A DNA stretch of 42,598 nucleotides, taken from positions 1-42,598 of the forward strand of contig JALOOO010000013.1 of the NCBI GenBank assembly GCA_025454375.1, given 5' to 3'. Positions 8,584 through 17,911 of this stretch are shown here, piece after piece (positions within the stretch are counted from its first letter, which is position 1; each line of letters opens with the position of its first letter). The stretch is from Leptolyngbya sp. Prado105 (GTDB taxonomy: Bacteria > Cyanobacteriota > Cyanobacteriia > Leptolyngbyales > Leptolyngbyaceae). Position numbers and translations under genes: made by a program. The notes beneath the pieces were generated by a model. The model saw nothing but the letters and a program-made list of their open reading frames with translations, was not told the DNA's origin and searched no databases.

Positions 8584-8715
8584 CTAGTCTTCATGATCTT
8601 CAAACGGGTCATCCAAATCAACTGAAGGCGGCCCAAAAGCCGTATAAATTGCATATCCAGTCAGTCCAACGATCGCTAGGCAGAGCGAAATATTCAACGC
8701 GAATGCAGGTTCCAT
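8584..8715 (-). CDS. psbN: PsbN, photosystem II assembly factor
   Basis: 43 residues starting MEPAFALNISLCLAIVGL and ending in an acidic tail DDPFEDHED, with the conserved YAIYTAFGPPS between them. This is the full standard PsbN. It has one transmembrane helix near the N-terminus. PsbN is not a stable photosystem II subunit but is needed for early reaction-centre assembly and repair (known for the family). It is usually found next to or opposite psbH. No psbH frame is visible on either side here. Confidence 0.95.
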   Translation of the reverse strand: MEPAFALNISLCLAIVGLTGYAIYTAFGPPSVDLDDPFEDHED

Positions 8716-8741
8716 GGAAAGATTTAATAATGATTTCTAAC

Positions 8742-8747
8742 ATTATA
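8742..8747 (-). promoter_or_regulatory. Likely -10 element of psbN
   Basis: A perfect TATAAT on the minus strand, 26 bases before the psbN ATG. No convincing -35 is present at 16-18 bases, so an activator or an extended element may be used. The leader would be about 20 bases and lacks a Shine-Dalgarno sequence. Confidence 0.45.
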
Positions 8748-8846
8748 AAGGATTGTAACAAACTGTCCTCATTTCCAATTGATCGATCGAGCGACTTCGC
8801 CCTAAATTCTCTAAACTAGAAAGTATAGAAATAACGGAGATCTAGG

Positions 8847-9488
8847 ATGACTGTGCAAACCGATGCTCGTGCCTTATTTCGGGCTGCCTACGAAAATCGC
8901 TACACTTGGGACGAGAATTTTCCCGGCTACACCGCAGATGTAACCTACCGCGAAGGCGATAAGACTTACAGCGCAAAGTGCCGCATCAATCCAGATTTCA
9001 CCTTCGACGTATTTGACATCGAAGACGGAGAAGGCAAAAAAGCGATCCACGGGCAAGTTTGGGAAATCGCAGTTCACCGGGTTCGTCGAGCCTTTGAAGC
9101 GACCCACGGAGAAAATACATTCACCCTCGGCACAAGCGATCCCGATGGCGGAGTCGAAATCTTCGTCGGTGGAAAGTCAGAAGGCGATCGCTATAAAGTT
9201 CGCAATAACGAAGTCAGCCTTGTCCATCGTCAAATTCATGGGGTCGTCGTCACGATCAACACCTTCAGCAGTCACGACACCGGAGACGGCTATCTCTCCC
9301 ATCGCTATGATTCGATCTACAGCGATCCTAAAACCGGAGCCGTCAAAGGCGCAAGAAGCGAATTTGAAGACCTGTACGAAAAAATTGGCGGATATTACAT
9401 CCTGACCAGCCGCACGATCAAGACCGAACCCCATACGAGTGAATTTTCCTTCGCAAATGTGCGTTTGTTGGAACCTGCGATCGTATAG
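8847..9488 (+). CDS. DUF3386 family protein
   Basis: 213 residues. The whole protein matches the cyanobacterial/plastid-lineage DUF3386 type: an N-terminal helix (ARALFRAAYENRYTW), then a beta-rich body with GYTADVTYREGDKTY, HGQVWEIAVHRVRRAFE and FEDLYEKIGGYYILTSRT. There is no signal peptide or membrane helix. The function is not known. It is divergent from psbN across about 130 bases that hold both promoters, and the ATG follows a good GGAG site. HIP1 sites occur inside the gene, so it looks like long-resident chromosomal DNA. Confidence 0.85.
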   Translation: MTVQTDARALFRAAYENRYTWDENFPGYTADVTYREGDKTYSAKCRINPDFTFDVFDIEDGEGKKAIHGQVWEIAVHRVRRAFEATHGENTFTLGTSDPDGGVEIFVGGKSEGDRYKVRNNEVSLVHRQIHGVVVTINTFSSHDTGDGYLSHRYDSIYSDPKTGAVKGARSEFEDLYEKIGGYYILTSRTIKTEPHTSEFSFANVRLLEPAIV

Positions 9489-9539
9489 TTTTGACAATCA
9501 AAGTTACGATGAAGTTAACAAGCTGTTAGTAGGTGAACT

Positions 9540-9776
9540 ATGTCTTTGACACTTACGACCGAAAATGTCGAAACCGTTTTAGATGAAATGCGCCCCTATC
9601 TGATGTCAGATGGTGGCAACGTCGAATTAGTTGAATTAGATGGACCGATCGTGAAACTGCGTCTTCAAGGCGCGTGCGGAAGCTGTCCTAGCTCTGCAAT
9701 GACCTTGAGAATGGGGATTGAACGCCGTTTGCGCGAGATGATTCCGGAAATCGCAGAAGTTGAGCAGGTTTTGTAA
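9540..9776 (+). CDS. nfu: NifU-like (Nfu) iron-sulfur scaffold protein
   Basis: 78 residues, a stand-alone NifU C-terminal domain. The CGSC motif (residues about 46-49, in [19 protein letters not shown]) supplies the two cysteines per monomer that hold a bridging [4Fe-4S] or [2Fe-2S] cluster in a dimer. Stand-alone Nfu proteins in cyanobacteria and plastids (CnfU type) deliver clusters to photosystem I and ferredoxin. The N-terminal [21 protein letters not shown] is typical. It sits alone between the DUF3386 and GH57 genes, with an AGGTG site before the ATG. Confidence 0.93.
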   Translation: MSLTLTTENVETVLDEMRPYLMSDGGNVELVELDGPIVKLRLQGACGSCPSSAMTLRMGIERRLREMIPEIAEVEQVL

Positions 9777-9853
9777 GGAAATCCTGAAAATGAAATGGGA
9801 GGCAGGCGGTAGACTATTAAACTAAACAGGTCTATCCTCAGCCTCCATTTTTT

Positions 9854-12088
9854 ATGCCGTATCCGATCCACGTTGCTTTCATCTGGCACCAGCATCAACC
9901 GCTTTACAAAAGTCGAGGCGATGCAAATTATTATGCTGCTTCTGAGGGGCAATATCGTCTGCCGTGGGTGCGGTTGCACGGAACCAAAGATTATCTCGAT
10001 TTGATTTTGCTCTTAGAGCGCTATCCAAAACTGCATCAGACGGTGAATCTTGTGCCGTCGCTGATCATGCAAATTGAGGATTATGTCGCAGGAACAGCAC
10101 TCGACCCGTATTTGACAGCAACCGTTACACCTGTCGAGCAACTCTATCGCGGATTAAAAGAATTCGTCATTGAGCATTTCTTCGATGCGAATCAGCACAC
10201 TTTAATCAATCCGCATCCGCGCTACTCAGAACTCTACGGACAGCGACAAGAACGGGGGCGCGGTTGGTGCTTAGAAAATTGGCAGGCACAGGATTATAGT
10301 GATTTGCTCGCTTGGCATAACTTGGCATGGATTGATCCGTTGTTTTGGGATGATCCGGAGATTGAGGCTTGGTTGAAGCAGGGGAAAGGATTTACCTTGA
10401 GCGATCGTCAAAGAATTATCGCAAAGCACAGAGAAATCCTCAGCCGCATTATTCCGCAACACCGCAAAATGCAGGAGTCGGGACAGCTTGAGGTGACGAC
10501 GACCCCCTACACGCATCCGATTTTGCCTTTGCTTGCAGATACAAATGCGGGTCGGGTTGCCGTTCCGAACATGACTCTGCCAGAAGCGCGGTTTCAATTT
10601 TCCGAAGATATTCCTCGACACTTGAACAAAGCTTGGCAGATGTATGAGGAGCGATTTGGCTGTGCGCCGCGTGGGTTATGGCCATCGGAACAGTCGGTGA
10701 GTCCAGAAATTTTGCCGTATGTAGCAAAACAGGGATTTCAGTGGTTGTGTTCGGATGAGGCAGTTTTGGGTTGGTCGCTGAAGCATTTTTTCCATCGAGA
10801 TGAGACGGGGAATGTGTATGAGCCTGAAAAACTCTACCGTCCGTATCGGTTGGAAACGCCTGCTGGAGATTTAGCGATCGTTTTCCGCGATCATCGTTTG
10901 TCGGATTTGATCGGCTTTACTTATAGTGCAATGGAGCCGAAGCAAGCGGTTGCTGATTTGGTGGGGCATTTAGAAGCAATCAAGCGATCGCTCAAAGACA
11001 AAGCGGATCAACCTTGGCTTGTGACGATCGCGCTCGATGGTGAAAACTGCTGGGAGTTTTACCCACAAGATGGTAAGCCTTTCTTAGAATTGCTTTACCA
11101 AACCTTGAGTGATACTCCCGATATCAAGTTAGTAACCGTTTCAGAATTCATTGAACAGTATCCACCGACAGAGACGATTCCTACTCATCAGTTGCACAGT
11201 GGATCTTGGGTCGATGGTAGCTTTACGACTTGGATTGGTGATCCTGCTAAAAACAAAGCTTGGGATTTACTAACGGCTGCTCGTCAGACTTTAGCGAATC
11301 ATCCTGAAGCAACAGAGGAGAACAATCCTGAAGCTTGGGAGGCACTTTATGCAGCAGAGGGATCAGATTGGTTCTGGTGGTTTGGAGAAGGACATTCCTC
11401 AAATCAAGATGCCATGTTTGATCAATTGTTTCGGGAGCATTTAGCTGCGGTGTATCGATCGCTAAATGAGCCTGTGCCGGAGAATGTTCGCGAGCCTGTA
11501 GAAGTTCACGAAGCGCAGGGAGATCATACGCCGCAAGGATTTATTCATCCCTCGATCGAGGGTTTGGGGAATGAGCAAGATTGGGATAAAGCTGGACGGA
11601 TTGAAGTGGGTGGTGCGAGAGGAACAATGCACCAAAGTAGTCCAATCCAGCGACTTTGGTATGGGGTAGATCACTTGAATCTCTACATTCGCTTGGATTT
11701 TCAAACGGGAGTACAACCGGGTAAAGAGATTCCGCCAGAGTTGAATTTACTTTGGTTTTACGACAATCGCCCGATGCACAATAGTCCGATTCCCCTAGTA
11801 GATTTGCCAGATCAAGCACCTTTGAACTATGCGTTTCACCATCATTTAGGAATCAATTTGCTGACGCAGACAGTTTGGTTGCAAGAGGCGGGTGAGTATG
11901 GGCGCTGGCAGTCGCGGGCAAGTCGGGCGCAGGTTGGGATTGATAGTTGTGTTGAGATTGCGATTCCGTGGGCGGATCTTCAGGTGCAGCCGGATTATGG
12001 ATTGCGCTTAGTGGTCGTGTTCTCAGAAGGGGGACGCTATCGACAGTATTTGCCAGAAAATGGGATGCTTGCGATTTCGGTTCCGTAA
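9854..12088 (+). CDS. Glycoside hydrolase family 57 glucan enzyme (amylopullulanase/alpha-amylase type)
   Basis: 744 residues. GH57 signature regions appear in order: HQHQP near residues 13-17, the nucleophile region GLWPSEQSVS (Glu about 279) and the acid/base region LDGENCWEFYP (Asp about 395). The C-terminal part (about 520-744) resembles the glucodextranase-C/DOMON-like beta-sandwich seen in GH57 amylopullulanases. There is no signal peptide, so it probably works on cytoplasmic glycogen-type alpha-glucan. Exact specificity (hydrolase, debranching or transglycosylation) cannot be read from sequence. It lies about 80 bases after nfu and is followed by a HIP1-based hairpin. Confidence 0.88.
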   Translation: MPYPIHVAFIWHQHQPLYKSRGDANYYAASEGQYRLPWVRLHGTKDYLDLILLLERYPKLHQTVNLVPSLIMQIEDYVAGTALDPYLTATVTPVEQLYRGLKEFVIEHFFDANQHTLINPHPRYSELYGQRQERGRGWCLENWQAQDYSDLLAWHNLAWIDPLFWDDPEIEAWLKQGKGFTLSDRQRIIAKHREILSRIIPQHRKMQESGQLEVTTTPYTHPILPLLADTNAGRVAVPNMTLPEARFQFSEDIPRHLNKAWQMYEERFGCAPRGLWPSEQSVSPEILPYVAKQGFQWLCSDEAVLGWSLKHFFHRDETGNVYEPEKLYRPYRLETPAGDLAIVFRDHRLSDLIGFTYSAMEPKQAVADLVGHLEAIKRSLKDKADQPWLVTIALDGENCWEFYPQDGKPFLELLYQTLSDTPDIKLVTVSEFIEQYPPTETIPTHQLHSGSWVDGSFTTWIGDPAKNKAWDLLTAARQTLANHPEATEENNPEAWEALYAAEGSDWFWWFGEGHSSNQDAMFDQLFREHLAAVYRSLNEPVPENVREPVEVHEAQGDHTPQGFIHPSIEGLGNEQDWDKAGRIEVGGARGTMHQSSPIQRLWYGVDHLNLYIRLDFQTGVQPGKEIPPELNLLWFYDNRPMHNSPIPLVDLPDQAPLNYAFHHHLGINLLTQTVWLQEAGEYGRWQSRASRAQVGIDSCVEIAIPWADLQVQPDYGLRLVVVFSEGGRYRQYLPENGMLAISVP

Positions 12089-12096
12089 AGGGTTTT

Positions 12097-12120
12097 GCGA
12101 TCGTCGTTTTGGGCGATCGC
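12097..12120. terminator. HIP1-based hairpin after GH57 gene
   Basis: GCGATCG and CGATCGC enclose a ten-base T/G-rich loop 8 bases past the GH57 stop. No strong T-run follows on the plus strand. A near-identical hairpin with a T-run occurs at 27355-27387, which supports a 3'-end role. Confidence 0.5.
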
Positions 12121-12196
12121 GACCCGCTTCGTCTTTGGTCACTTCAAAGCTGCAACGAGGGGAGTCTTTGCTCCACCTAATTTGTTGTGTGAAAGA

Positions 12197-12279
12197 TGGG
12201 GGCGAAGGGACTTGAACCCTTACAACCTTGCAGTCAACGGATTTTAAGTCCGTAGCGTCTACCATTCCGCCACGCCCCC
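12197..12279 (-). tRNA. trnL: tRNA-Leu (anticodon UAA), no intron
   Basis: 83 nt with a perfect 7-bp acceptor stem (GGGGGCG/CGCCCCC), discriminator A, a long variable arm and T-arm motif GGTTCAAGTCC. The anticodon loop CTTAAAA is uninterrupted and gives anticodon UAA. Many cyanobacteria and plastids carry a group I intron within this anticodon loop; here it is absent. CCA is not encoded. Confidence 0.95.
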
Positions 12280-12451
12280 AAGATTTGCATCCTGATCCGA
12301 AAAATCAGAAGCTCACCTAGGATATCACTAGATTCGATCGATAAGCATAGAAATTTGTAAAACGATCGCACTTTACATTTCACTATCTAAATCCACAACC
12401 GCGATCGAAGAAAAGCGGTAGGATAGAAACGTTAGTATTCGGTTGAAATAG

Positions 12452-12664
12452 ATGGACGTAGCACTTCTATACCTCGCTCTCGGCGGCGCTTATCTCGTTG
12501 TTGTGCCCTTAGTAATCTTTTTCTACCTTAAGACGAGATGGTACGTCGCAAGTTCGTTCGAGCGCGGCTTCATGTATTTCATGGTGTTTTTCTTCTTTCC
12601 GGGAATGCTCGTCCTCGCACCCTTTTTGAATTTCAGACCGAAAGCACGTCAGATCGAGGCGTAA
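12452..12664 (+). CDS. ndhL: NAD(P)H-quinone oxidoreductase subunit L (NdhL)
   Basis: 70 residues with two transmembrane helices (about 5-26 and 39-60) joined by [20 protein letters not shown], the characteristic NdhL pattern (also called IctA). It belongs to the thylakoid NDH-1 complex, which drives cyclic electron flow, respiration and CO2 uptake, and it helps anchor the hydrophilic subunits and ferredoxin docking. It is followed after one base by the DUF3007 gene and then by trpA. The ndhL-DUF3007-trpA order recurs in cyanobacteria, so the first two are almost certainly co-transcribed. Confidence 0.95.
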   Translation: MDVALLYLALGGAYLVVVPLVIFFYLKTRWYVASSFERGFMYFMVFFFFPGMLVLAPFLNFRPKARQIEA

Positions 12665-12665
12665 A

Positions 12666-12968
12666 ATGCGGCGGATTGATGCGATCGCGATTACATTTGG
12701 CGTATTTGTTGCGGGTGGTTTGGCTTACCTGATTTTTCAGAGTGTAGGTTTAGATAGCTTTAGCGCCGGAATTTGGAGTCAAGTTTTACTTGTGGGGGGC
12801 TTGATTGGGTGGCTGATCAGCTACCTCACCCGCGTTTTGAGCAAAAATATGACGTATAACAAACAGCTTCGGGATTACGAAGAAGCTGTGCTGCAAAAAC
12901 GTCTCGAAGAATTAACCCCAGAAGAATTAGAAAACCTTCAAGCCGAAATCGAACAAGAGAAGTCTTGA
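12666..12968 (+). CDS. DUF3007 family membrane protein
   Basis: 100 residues. Two hydrophobic helices (about 7-27 and 37-57) are followed by YLTRVLSKNMTYNKQLRDYE and an acidic coiled C-terminal helix (LEELTPEELENLQAEIEQE). This fits DUF3007, found in cyanobacteria and plastids next to ndhL. The function is unproven; position and two membrane helices suggest a thylakoid role, perhaps linked to NDH-1. The start codon lies one base after the ndhL stop, which implies translational coupling. Confidence 0.88.
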   Translation: MRRIDAIAITFGVFVAGGLAYLIFQSVGLDSFSAGIWSQVLLVGGLIGWLISYLTRVLSKNMTYNKQLRDYEEAVLQKRLEELTPEELENLQAEIEQEKS

Positions 12969-13047
12969 GATTGAACAAAAAAAGTCTTGAGATTTCGCAC
13001 CCAGATTTGCAGTACGCTACTGAAGTTGTGAACTTCAGGAAATTGAG

Positions 13048-13848
13048 ATGTCTTCAGTGTCGGAATGCTTTGAGCGGCTACGGAATCAGGCTCAGTGCGC
13101 GTTGATTCCTTTTTTAACTGCGGGAGATCCCGATTTAGAAACGACTGCCAAGGCGTTGGAGATTCTCGATCGCACTGGAGCCGATTTGATCGAATTGGGA
13201 GTTCCCTACTCTGATCCGTTAGCAGATGGTCCTGTGATTCAAGCGGCGGCAACTCGATCGCTTGCCAACGGAACTCGGTTAGAAGATGTGCTGCAATTGG
13301 TTAAGCAGAGCGCTCCAACTCTTCGCGCTCCTATTATTCTTTTTACTTATTACAATCCGATTCTGAATCGCGGCATTGAGAAATTCTTAAAAGATATTGC
13401 TGATGTGGGCGTGAAAGGCTTAGTCGTGCCTGATTTGCCGCTTGAAGAAGCAGATACGCTGCTAGAACCTGCGAAACAGTTCGGGATTGAGTTGACATTA
13501 TTAGTTGCACCCACGAGTCCACGCGAGCGAATTGTGGCGATCGCTGAACAGTCTCAAGGATTTATCTATCTCGTCAGCACCACAGGCGTGACTGGAATGC
13601 GATCGCAAATGCAGGCGCGAGTCAAAGATTTGATCGCAGAAATGCGACAAGTCACGGATAAACCGATCGGGGTCGGATTTGGAATTTCGCAACCGGAACA
13701 GGCGAAACAGGTGATGAATTGGGGAGCAGATGCCGCGATCGTCGGAAGTGCATTTGTGAAGCGACTCTCAGAAGGCACACCAGCGGAGGGATTGAAAGCG
13801 ATCGAGGAATTTTGTCGGTCTTTGCGATCGGCGCTTACTGCGGATTGA
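13048..13848 (+). CDS. trpA: Tryptophan synthase alpha chain (TrpA)
   Basis: 266 residues, full length. TrpA cleaves indole-3-glycerol phosphate to indole and glyceraldehyde 3-phosphate and passes indole to TrpB. The catalytic Glu lies in [11 protein letters not shown] and the catalytic Asp a few residues on in PLADGPVIQ (equivalents of E. coli Glu49 and Asp60). The phosphate-binding GFGIS is present near 210. The N-terminal [12 protein letters not shown] is standard. No other trp gene is nearby, as is usual for cyanobacteria. Its last 14 bases overlap the end of the convergent kinase gene. Confidence 0.96.
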   Translation: MSSVSECFERLRNQAQCALIPFLTAGDPDLETTAKALEILDRTGADLIELGVPYSDPLADGPVIQAAATRSLANGTRLEDVLQLVKQSAPTLRAPIILFTYYNPILNRGIEKFLKDIADVGVKGLVVPDLPLEEADTLLEPAKQFGIELTLLVAPTSPRERIVAIAEQSQGFIYLVSTTGVTGMRSQMQARVKDLIAEMRQVTDKPIGVGFGISQPEQAKQVMNWGADAAIVGSAFVKRLSEGTPAEGLKAIEEFCRSLRSALTAD

Positions 13849-16300
13849 GTAGGACAAAGCCAGTCTTAGAGGTTTTTAGGGCAACCCGTTCGGGAGATTG
13901 ACGATCGCCTGACCTGTCAAAGCGAATCATGCGTCCTTTGCGAACATCGCTTTCAAGATTGATCTGGCTCAAACTCTGGCGAAGATCCCTGGGTGAATTT
14001 TTCAAGGCAGTAACTAGAGCTTGAGCCGCTTCGTAGGCGAGCGCAATCTTATCACCGAGATCACCCCCCCAGTACTCATTAATGTCCCTTCTAAAATTCT
14101 CGGCTCTATCCTGTTCATAAAACCAATCAGCAGAAACAATCATTGGAGCAGGATTACTGCGATTCTCTGTTAGCCGCTTGACTCGTTCTCGCATGGGATT
14201 GTTATAGAAGGTATTGGCAGCGAGTACTAGCTTCTTTGCTTGATTTTGTTCCAGGACTTTTACCCCTCGATTGAAGGCATCGGCATTATTGGTCTGCCCA
14301 TCTGGGAAAATTGCCAGTGCTGCTGCATCCTGCATCTCTGTGACCTTTTGCTCCACATCAAACGACTCTGCGAGATTTTGGGTGACAAATTCAATGTTTT
14401 CCCGTTTCAGAATCGCTGAGAACTGATTGAATAAATCCTGACTAAAGCCTTCTTTCGCATTGTAAAAAATCCCGATTTTTTTGCCATTCGGAACCTGCTG
14501 CTGAAATGCCTTGAATAAGGTTTCGGCTTCTGTCTGAGTCGTCGAGATCGTTCTAAAAAAAACAGAGTTGGAATCGCCACAGTTGCGGAGATTGACGATC
14601 GTGCTTGTCGAAGACATCAGCACCATTTTCGCTTGACTGTAAATTTTCAACGTATCACAGGTGATTGGACTGGTATAGTGACCGATCACGGCTGCAATGG
14701 GCTGTCCATGCACTTTGGTTGTTGTCAGATATTCAGCAATTTCTTTAGCTTGACTGCGACTGCCACGATCGTTCGCAATAACCACTTCTAAATTAATTTT
14801 CTCTGATCTAAGTTCTAAGGGGCGCTTGTAGACCACTTGATCTTGAAATTGGGCAACCCCAAACAGTGTTTTGCGACCTGCATCAATTTCTATTAAGTTT
14901 AGAGGCATTGCAACCGCGATCGTATAGAGCGGAGTTTTCTCTCTCAAACTTCGTTCACGGGATCTGGCGTTGTTCGGATAAATCAAAGTTTCGGGGTCTT
15001 GTTTTGCACTCTGCCGCAGAGTTTCAAAGATTTTAATCGCTTGAGAAAAATCTCCCGTTGAATCTGCTTGATCAAGAGCATCCATTCCTTTCTGCTTCAA
15101 CCTCTCTTCGTTTGTGTTGAGGTTAGCAATTTTGTTGTCTGCGATCTGCCGCTGACCATAACTCACGAGTTGCTCAACCGGAAGTAATGGGGTGGGATCG
15201 GGCTGAAATGGATTAATGTTTGTAAGTTGAGGAGACTGACTACATTGATGAATCACAAAAGCAAGCAGCACTCCCAATAGTCCTAGAGCAATCAGGATGT
15301 AGGGACGACGAGACAGTCGAAATAACTTCGGTTTGGATTTAACCTCAGACTGACCCGGTATAGGAACGGGTGAAATAGTTTGCGGATAGCTAGTAGTCGA
15401 GACTCCAGTTTGAACTGTTCCAGTTTGAATGGTTTGGATCTCATTCAAAATTGCTTTAGCACTTGCAGGACGACGCTGAGGATCGTAGTTCACACATTGA
15501 TTGATCAAATTGCGGAAGCGATCGCTGGGGATGAAATCGATCATCGTGTCCCAGTAAGCAATATCGACATCAGAAGGATGATGCCCGGTTAGTAAGTGTA
15601 AGAATGTTCGACCCAAGGCGTAAAAATCAGACGGTGGAACTGCTCGACCGTCGTGCTGTTCTGGTGCAGTATAGCCTGCTGTGTAGACTTGGGTAATCGA
15701 TCGACCATTGACCACGGTTTGAGTCAGTCTTCTTGCTGTACCAAAATCAATCAACACAAGCTGCCCGTTGGGTTGACGAATAATATTTGAAGGCTTGATA
15801 TCGCGATGAAAAAAGTCTTTTTGATGCACATAGTCTAAAACTTTCGCGATCTGAGCGAACCAATTGAGGGCAGTCGCTTCATCTGGAAGTTTTTGACCTC
15901 GATTCACCCAGTTTTCTAAGTTCTCCCCTTCGATTAGTTGCATCACGATACAGGGCAGTTCGCGATGAGTTGGATGAGCGATCGCGATCGAAAACGCATT
16001 CTCATACCTTGGAATGCTTGGATGTCTCAATTCTGACAGAATCTTACGCTCTTGCTCAAACAGTTCTTCTAGCTTGGGATTACTTTGATCCTTTAGCGTT
16101 TTGAGAACTTGCCGCACTCCGCCAGTTTGCACATCCTCAACCTCAAACACTTCGGTGTAGGGATGTCCGTTTGCATCTAATAGCGATCGTAAAATTCGAT
16201 ACCGTCCCTCAATCAGTAACGACGATCGACAGGTCTGGCAATACTTTGCAGATGCGGCATTATTTCGCTGAGAACACCACGGATTAATGCAATAACTCAT
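13835..16300 (-). CDS. Ser/Thr protein kinase fused to a periplasmic-binding sensor domain
   Basis: 821 residues. A zinc-ribbon-like N-terminus has Cys4, Cys9, Cys21 and Cys24. A eukaryotic-type kinase domain spans about 30-295, with HRDIKPSN at 165-172, DFG at 185-187 and APE at 212-214, so all key residues are present. One transmembrane helix follows at about 333-350. The C-terminal part (about 450-810) resembles a type I periplasmic binding protein (Leu/Ile/Val-binding or receptor ligand-binding fold): [31 protein letters not shown] and [17 protein letters not shown]. The kinase should face the cytoplasm and the binding domain the periplasm, so an extracytoplasmic ligand could control phosphorylation. 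The ligand is unknown. A second kinase gene lies 53 bases upstream on the same strand. Confidence 0.88.
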   Translation of the reverse strand: MSYCINPWCSQRNNAASAKYCQTCRSSLLIEGRYRILRSLLDANGHPYTEVFEVEDVQTGGVRQVLKTLKDQSNPKLEELFEQERKILSELRHPSIPRYENAFSIAIAHPTHRELPCIVMQLIEGENLENWVNRGQKLPDEATALNWFAQIAKVLDYVHQKDFFHRDIKPSNIIRQPNGQLVLIDFGTARRLTQTVVNGRSITQVYTAGYTAPEQHDGRAVPPSDFYALGRTFLHLLTGHHPSDVDIAYWDTMIDFIPSDRFRNLINQCVNYDPQRRPASAKAILNEIQTIQTGTVQTGVSTTSYPQTISPVPIPGQSEVKSKPKLFRLSRRPYILIALGLLGVLLAFVIHQCSQSPQLTNINPFQPDPTPLLPVEQLVSYGQRQIADNKIANLNTNEERLKQKGMDALDQADSTGDFSQAIKIFETLRQSAKQDPETLIYPNNARSRERSLREKTPLYTIAVAMPLNLIEIDAGRKTLFGVAQFQDQVVYKRPLELRSEKINLEVVIANDRGSRSQAKEIAEYLTTTKVHGQPIAAVIGHYTSPITCDTLKIYSQAKMVLMSSTSTIVNLRNCGDSNSVFFRTISTTQTEAETLFKAFQQQVPNGKKIGIFYNAKEGFSQDLFNQFSAILKRENIEFVTQNLAESFDVEQKVTEMQDAAALAIFPDGQTNNADAFNRGVKVLEQNQAKKLVLAANTFYNNPMRERVKRLTENRSNPAPMIVSADWFYEQDRAENFRRDINEYWGGDLGDKIALAYEAAQALVTALKNSPRDLRQSLSQINLESDVRKGRMIRFDRSGDRQSPERVALKTSKTGFVLLNPQ

Positions 16301-16353
16301 AAATCACGCCGAGGGGGAAGAATTTTCTCACTATGCCATAAACCGTTGAGACT

Positions 16354-17754
16354 TTACTTTGTCACTGGGAGATTCAACCAATTTGATAATTCTTGCGCGA
16401 GCCATGCCAGGTCAGATTCGTTCAAAATTCCGCTCCCCAACTCAATCTTTTGTCCCCCAAACCACAGAATTAGCTTCGGTGGGACTTCGATCTTGCCTTC
16501 CCCGGTGTCTTTGTGGCTTCGTGGAGACACTTTGATCGCGCTGATTTCTTCGCGTAAGAAAGTGCGGTAAAACAAGGCAATTCCGAACAGTCTAGAAATG
16601 TAACGAATCTGCGATCGGGTGATCTCTACTTCTGTTGTGCCAAACAAGGTAAAGAGAGTCCCATAAGTGATGCCGATCCCAAATAAAAGATGCAAACTTC
16701 CAAACAGTGCTGCGATCCATCCTCCAATACTCCAAGTCAGAATTGCGGTTCTATACCAGAACACTAAAAACGTGTCCCAAACCACTGTGAAGAAGATTAA
16801 GAAACAGACTGTACTATTCAATCCGTAAGGCGCGATGAAGACCTCTAGCGTATTGTCAGTTTTAGTCACGGCGACTTTACTACCGATCGGCTGTGTGACT
16901 AGACCTATTGTGCTTATTTTTTCGGGTTCTGGATTTTCTAGTGCAGCCAGTGCAATGTCTGCCGATTGAAATCGACGATTTAAGTCGGGATCGCTAAGCC
17001 GTCTCAGCCAGCGAACCAGATTTGGGGTGAGTCTGACCTGATTTTCAAAGAGCAGGCGCATTTCTCTTTGTGGCAAATCCACTGGATTTTGTCCTGTTGC
17101 TAGGTAAATCAGCGTTGCCCCTAAGGCATACAGATCAGAAGCCGCGATCGTTTGTCCGCCAAACTGTTCGGGCGGCATATAGCCATAAGTTCCTACAATC
17201 GTTCTTGTGCCATCGGGTCGGGTCGCCGTTTGTACGGAGCCAAAATCGACGAGGTAAATTTGACCGAGATGATTGCCACTGCGGTTGCTTCGCAGTTCCC
17301 CAGATGGGTAATCGCCAAGCAGAACATTACTCGGTTTGATATCTCGATGGATGAGAGCAGGCTGACGATGATGGAGATACTTGAGAATGGAGAGCAATTC
17401 TTTGGCAATGGCTTTCAAGTCATCTTCGTTGAAGGTTCGCCCAGACTGTACCCAGTCTTTCAACGATCGAGCTTTAATCTGCGTTTGCACCAGCGCAAAC
17501 CCTTTTCCTAGTTCAGTCTCCACCTCAAAGTCATCGAGATATTTTGGAATGGCAGGATGATCGATCGATTTGAGTACATTGGCTTCGCGCTCAAATAGTC
17601 TAACGGTGTCCCAAGTAATCTCTGTCCCAAATAGCAGCAACTTGAGAATCACGGAAGAGTTAGTGTGTGGGTCATAGGCTTGGAAGGTTCCGCGCTCGAT
17701 CAGGGATTGAAGAACATAGCGATCGTTCAGAGTTTTTCCAACAAGTTGATTCAT
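16354..17754 (-). CDS. Ser/Thr protein kinase with C-terminal membrane domain
   Basis: 466 residues. The kinase domain covers about 10-275, with the ATP lysine in VILKLL (about 38), HRDIKPSN at 136-143, DFG at 170-172 and PPE near 195. The glycine-rich loop is degenerate (LIERGTFQAYD), which may lower activity. Residues about 314-375 hold two to three transmembrane helices, followed by a C-terminal beta-rich domain of about 90 residues (VEITRSQIRYISRLFG) that resembles small membrane-linked PH-like modules; that likeness is weak. The gene lies upstream of the kinase-sensor fusion with a 53-bp gap on the same strand, so the two may form an operon. Confidence 0.85.
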   Translation of the reverse strand: MNQLVGKTLNDRYVLQSLIERGTFQAYDPHTNSSVILKLLLFGTEITWDTVRLFEREANVLKSIDHPAIPKYLDDFEVETELGKGFALVQTQIKARSLKDWVQSGRTFNEDDLKAIAKELLSILKYLHHRQPALIHRDIKPSNVLLGDYPSGELRSNRSGNHLGQIYLVDFGSVQTATRPDGTRTIVGTYGYMPPEQFGGQTIAASDLYALGATLIYLATGQNPVDLPQREMRLLFENQVRLTPNLVRWLRRLSDPDLNRRFQSADIALAALENPEPEKISTIGLVTQPIGSKVAVTKTDNTLEVFIAPYGLNSTVCFLIFFTVVWDTFLVFWYRTAILTWSIGGWIAALFGSLHLLFGIGITYGTLFTLFGTTEVEITRSQIRYISRLFGIALFYRTFLREEISAIKVSPRSHKDTGEGKIEVPPKLILWFGGQKIELGSGILNESDLAWLAQELSNWLNLPVTK

Positions 17755-17829
17755 GGCTGAAAAGTCGAACAGAACAACCTTTCATAGATCTGGCAGCTTG
17801 AAAGATATGTGAATTAGTGAAACGGTCTT

Positions 17830-17845
17830 CTTCCGTTAGCGGAAG
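17830..17845. other. Small palindrome between divergent genes
   Basis: CTTCCG-TTAG-CGGAAG lies in the 157-bp region between the kinase (minus) and the TIGR04255-type gene (plus). It could be an operator or part of the leader of the rightward transcript. Nothing further supports a role. Confidence 0.3.
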
Positions 17846-17911
17846 GTCAGGTTACGCTGGGAGTGTTACGATACAGAGATCCCTTCTAGGTAAGGTGCAA
17901 TTTCAAGCCGT

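Noticed and set aside
8716-8846. psbH in the psbN/DUF3386 intergenic region
   Set aside because: No frame with PsbH features on either strand; the region is AT-rich and fits two divergent promoters.
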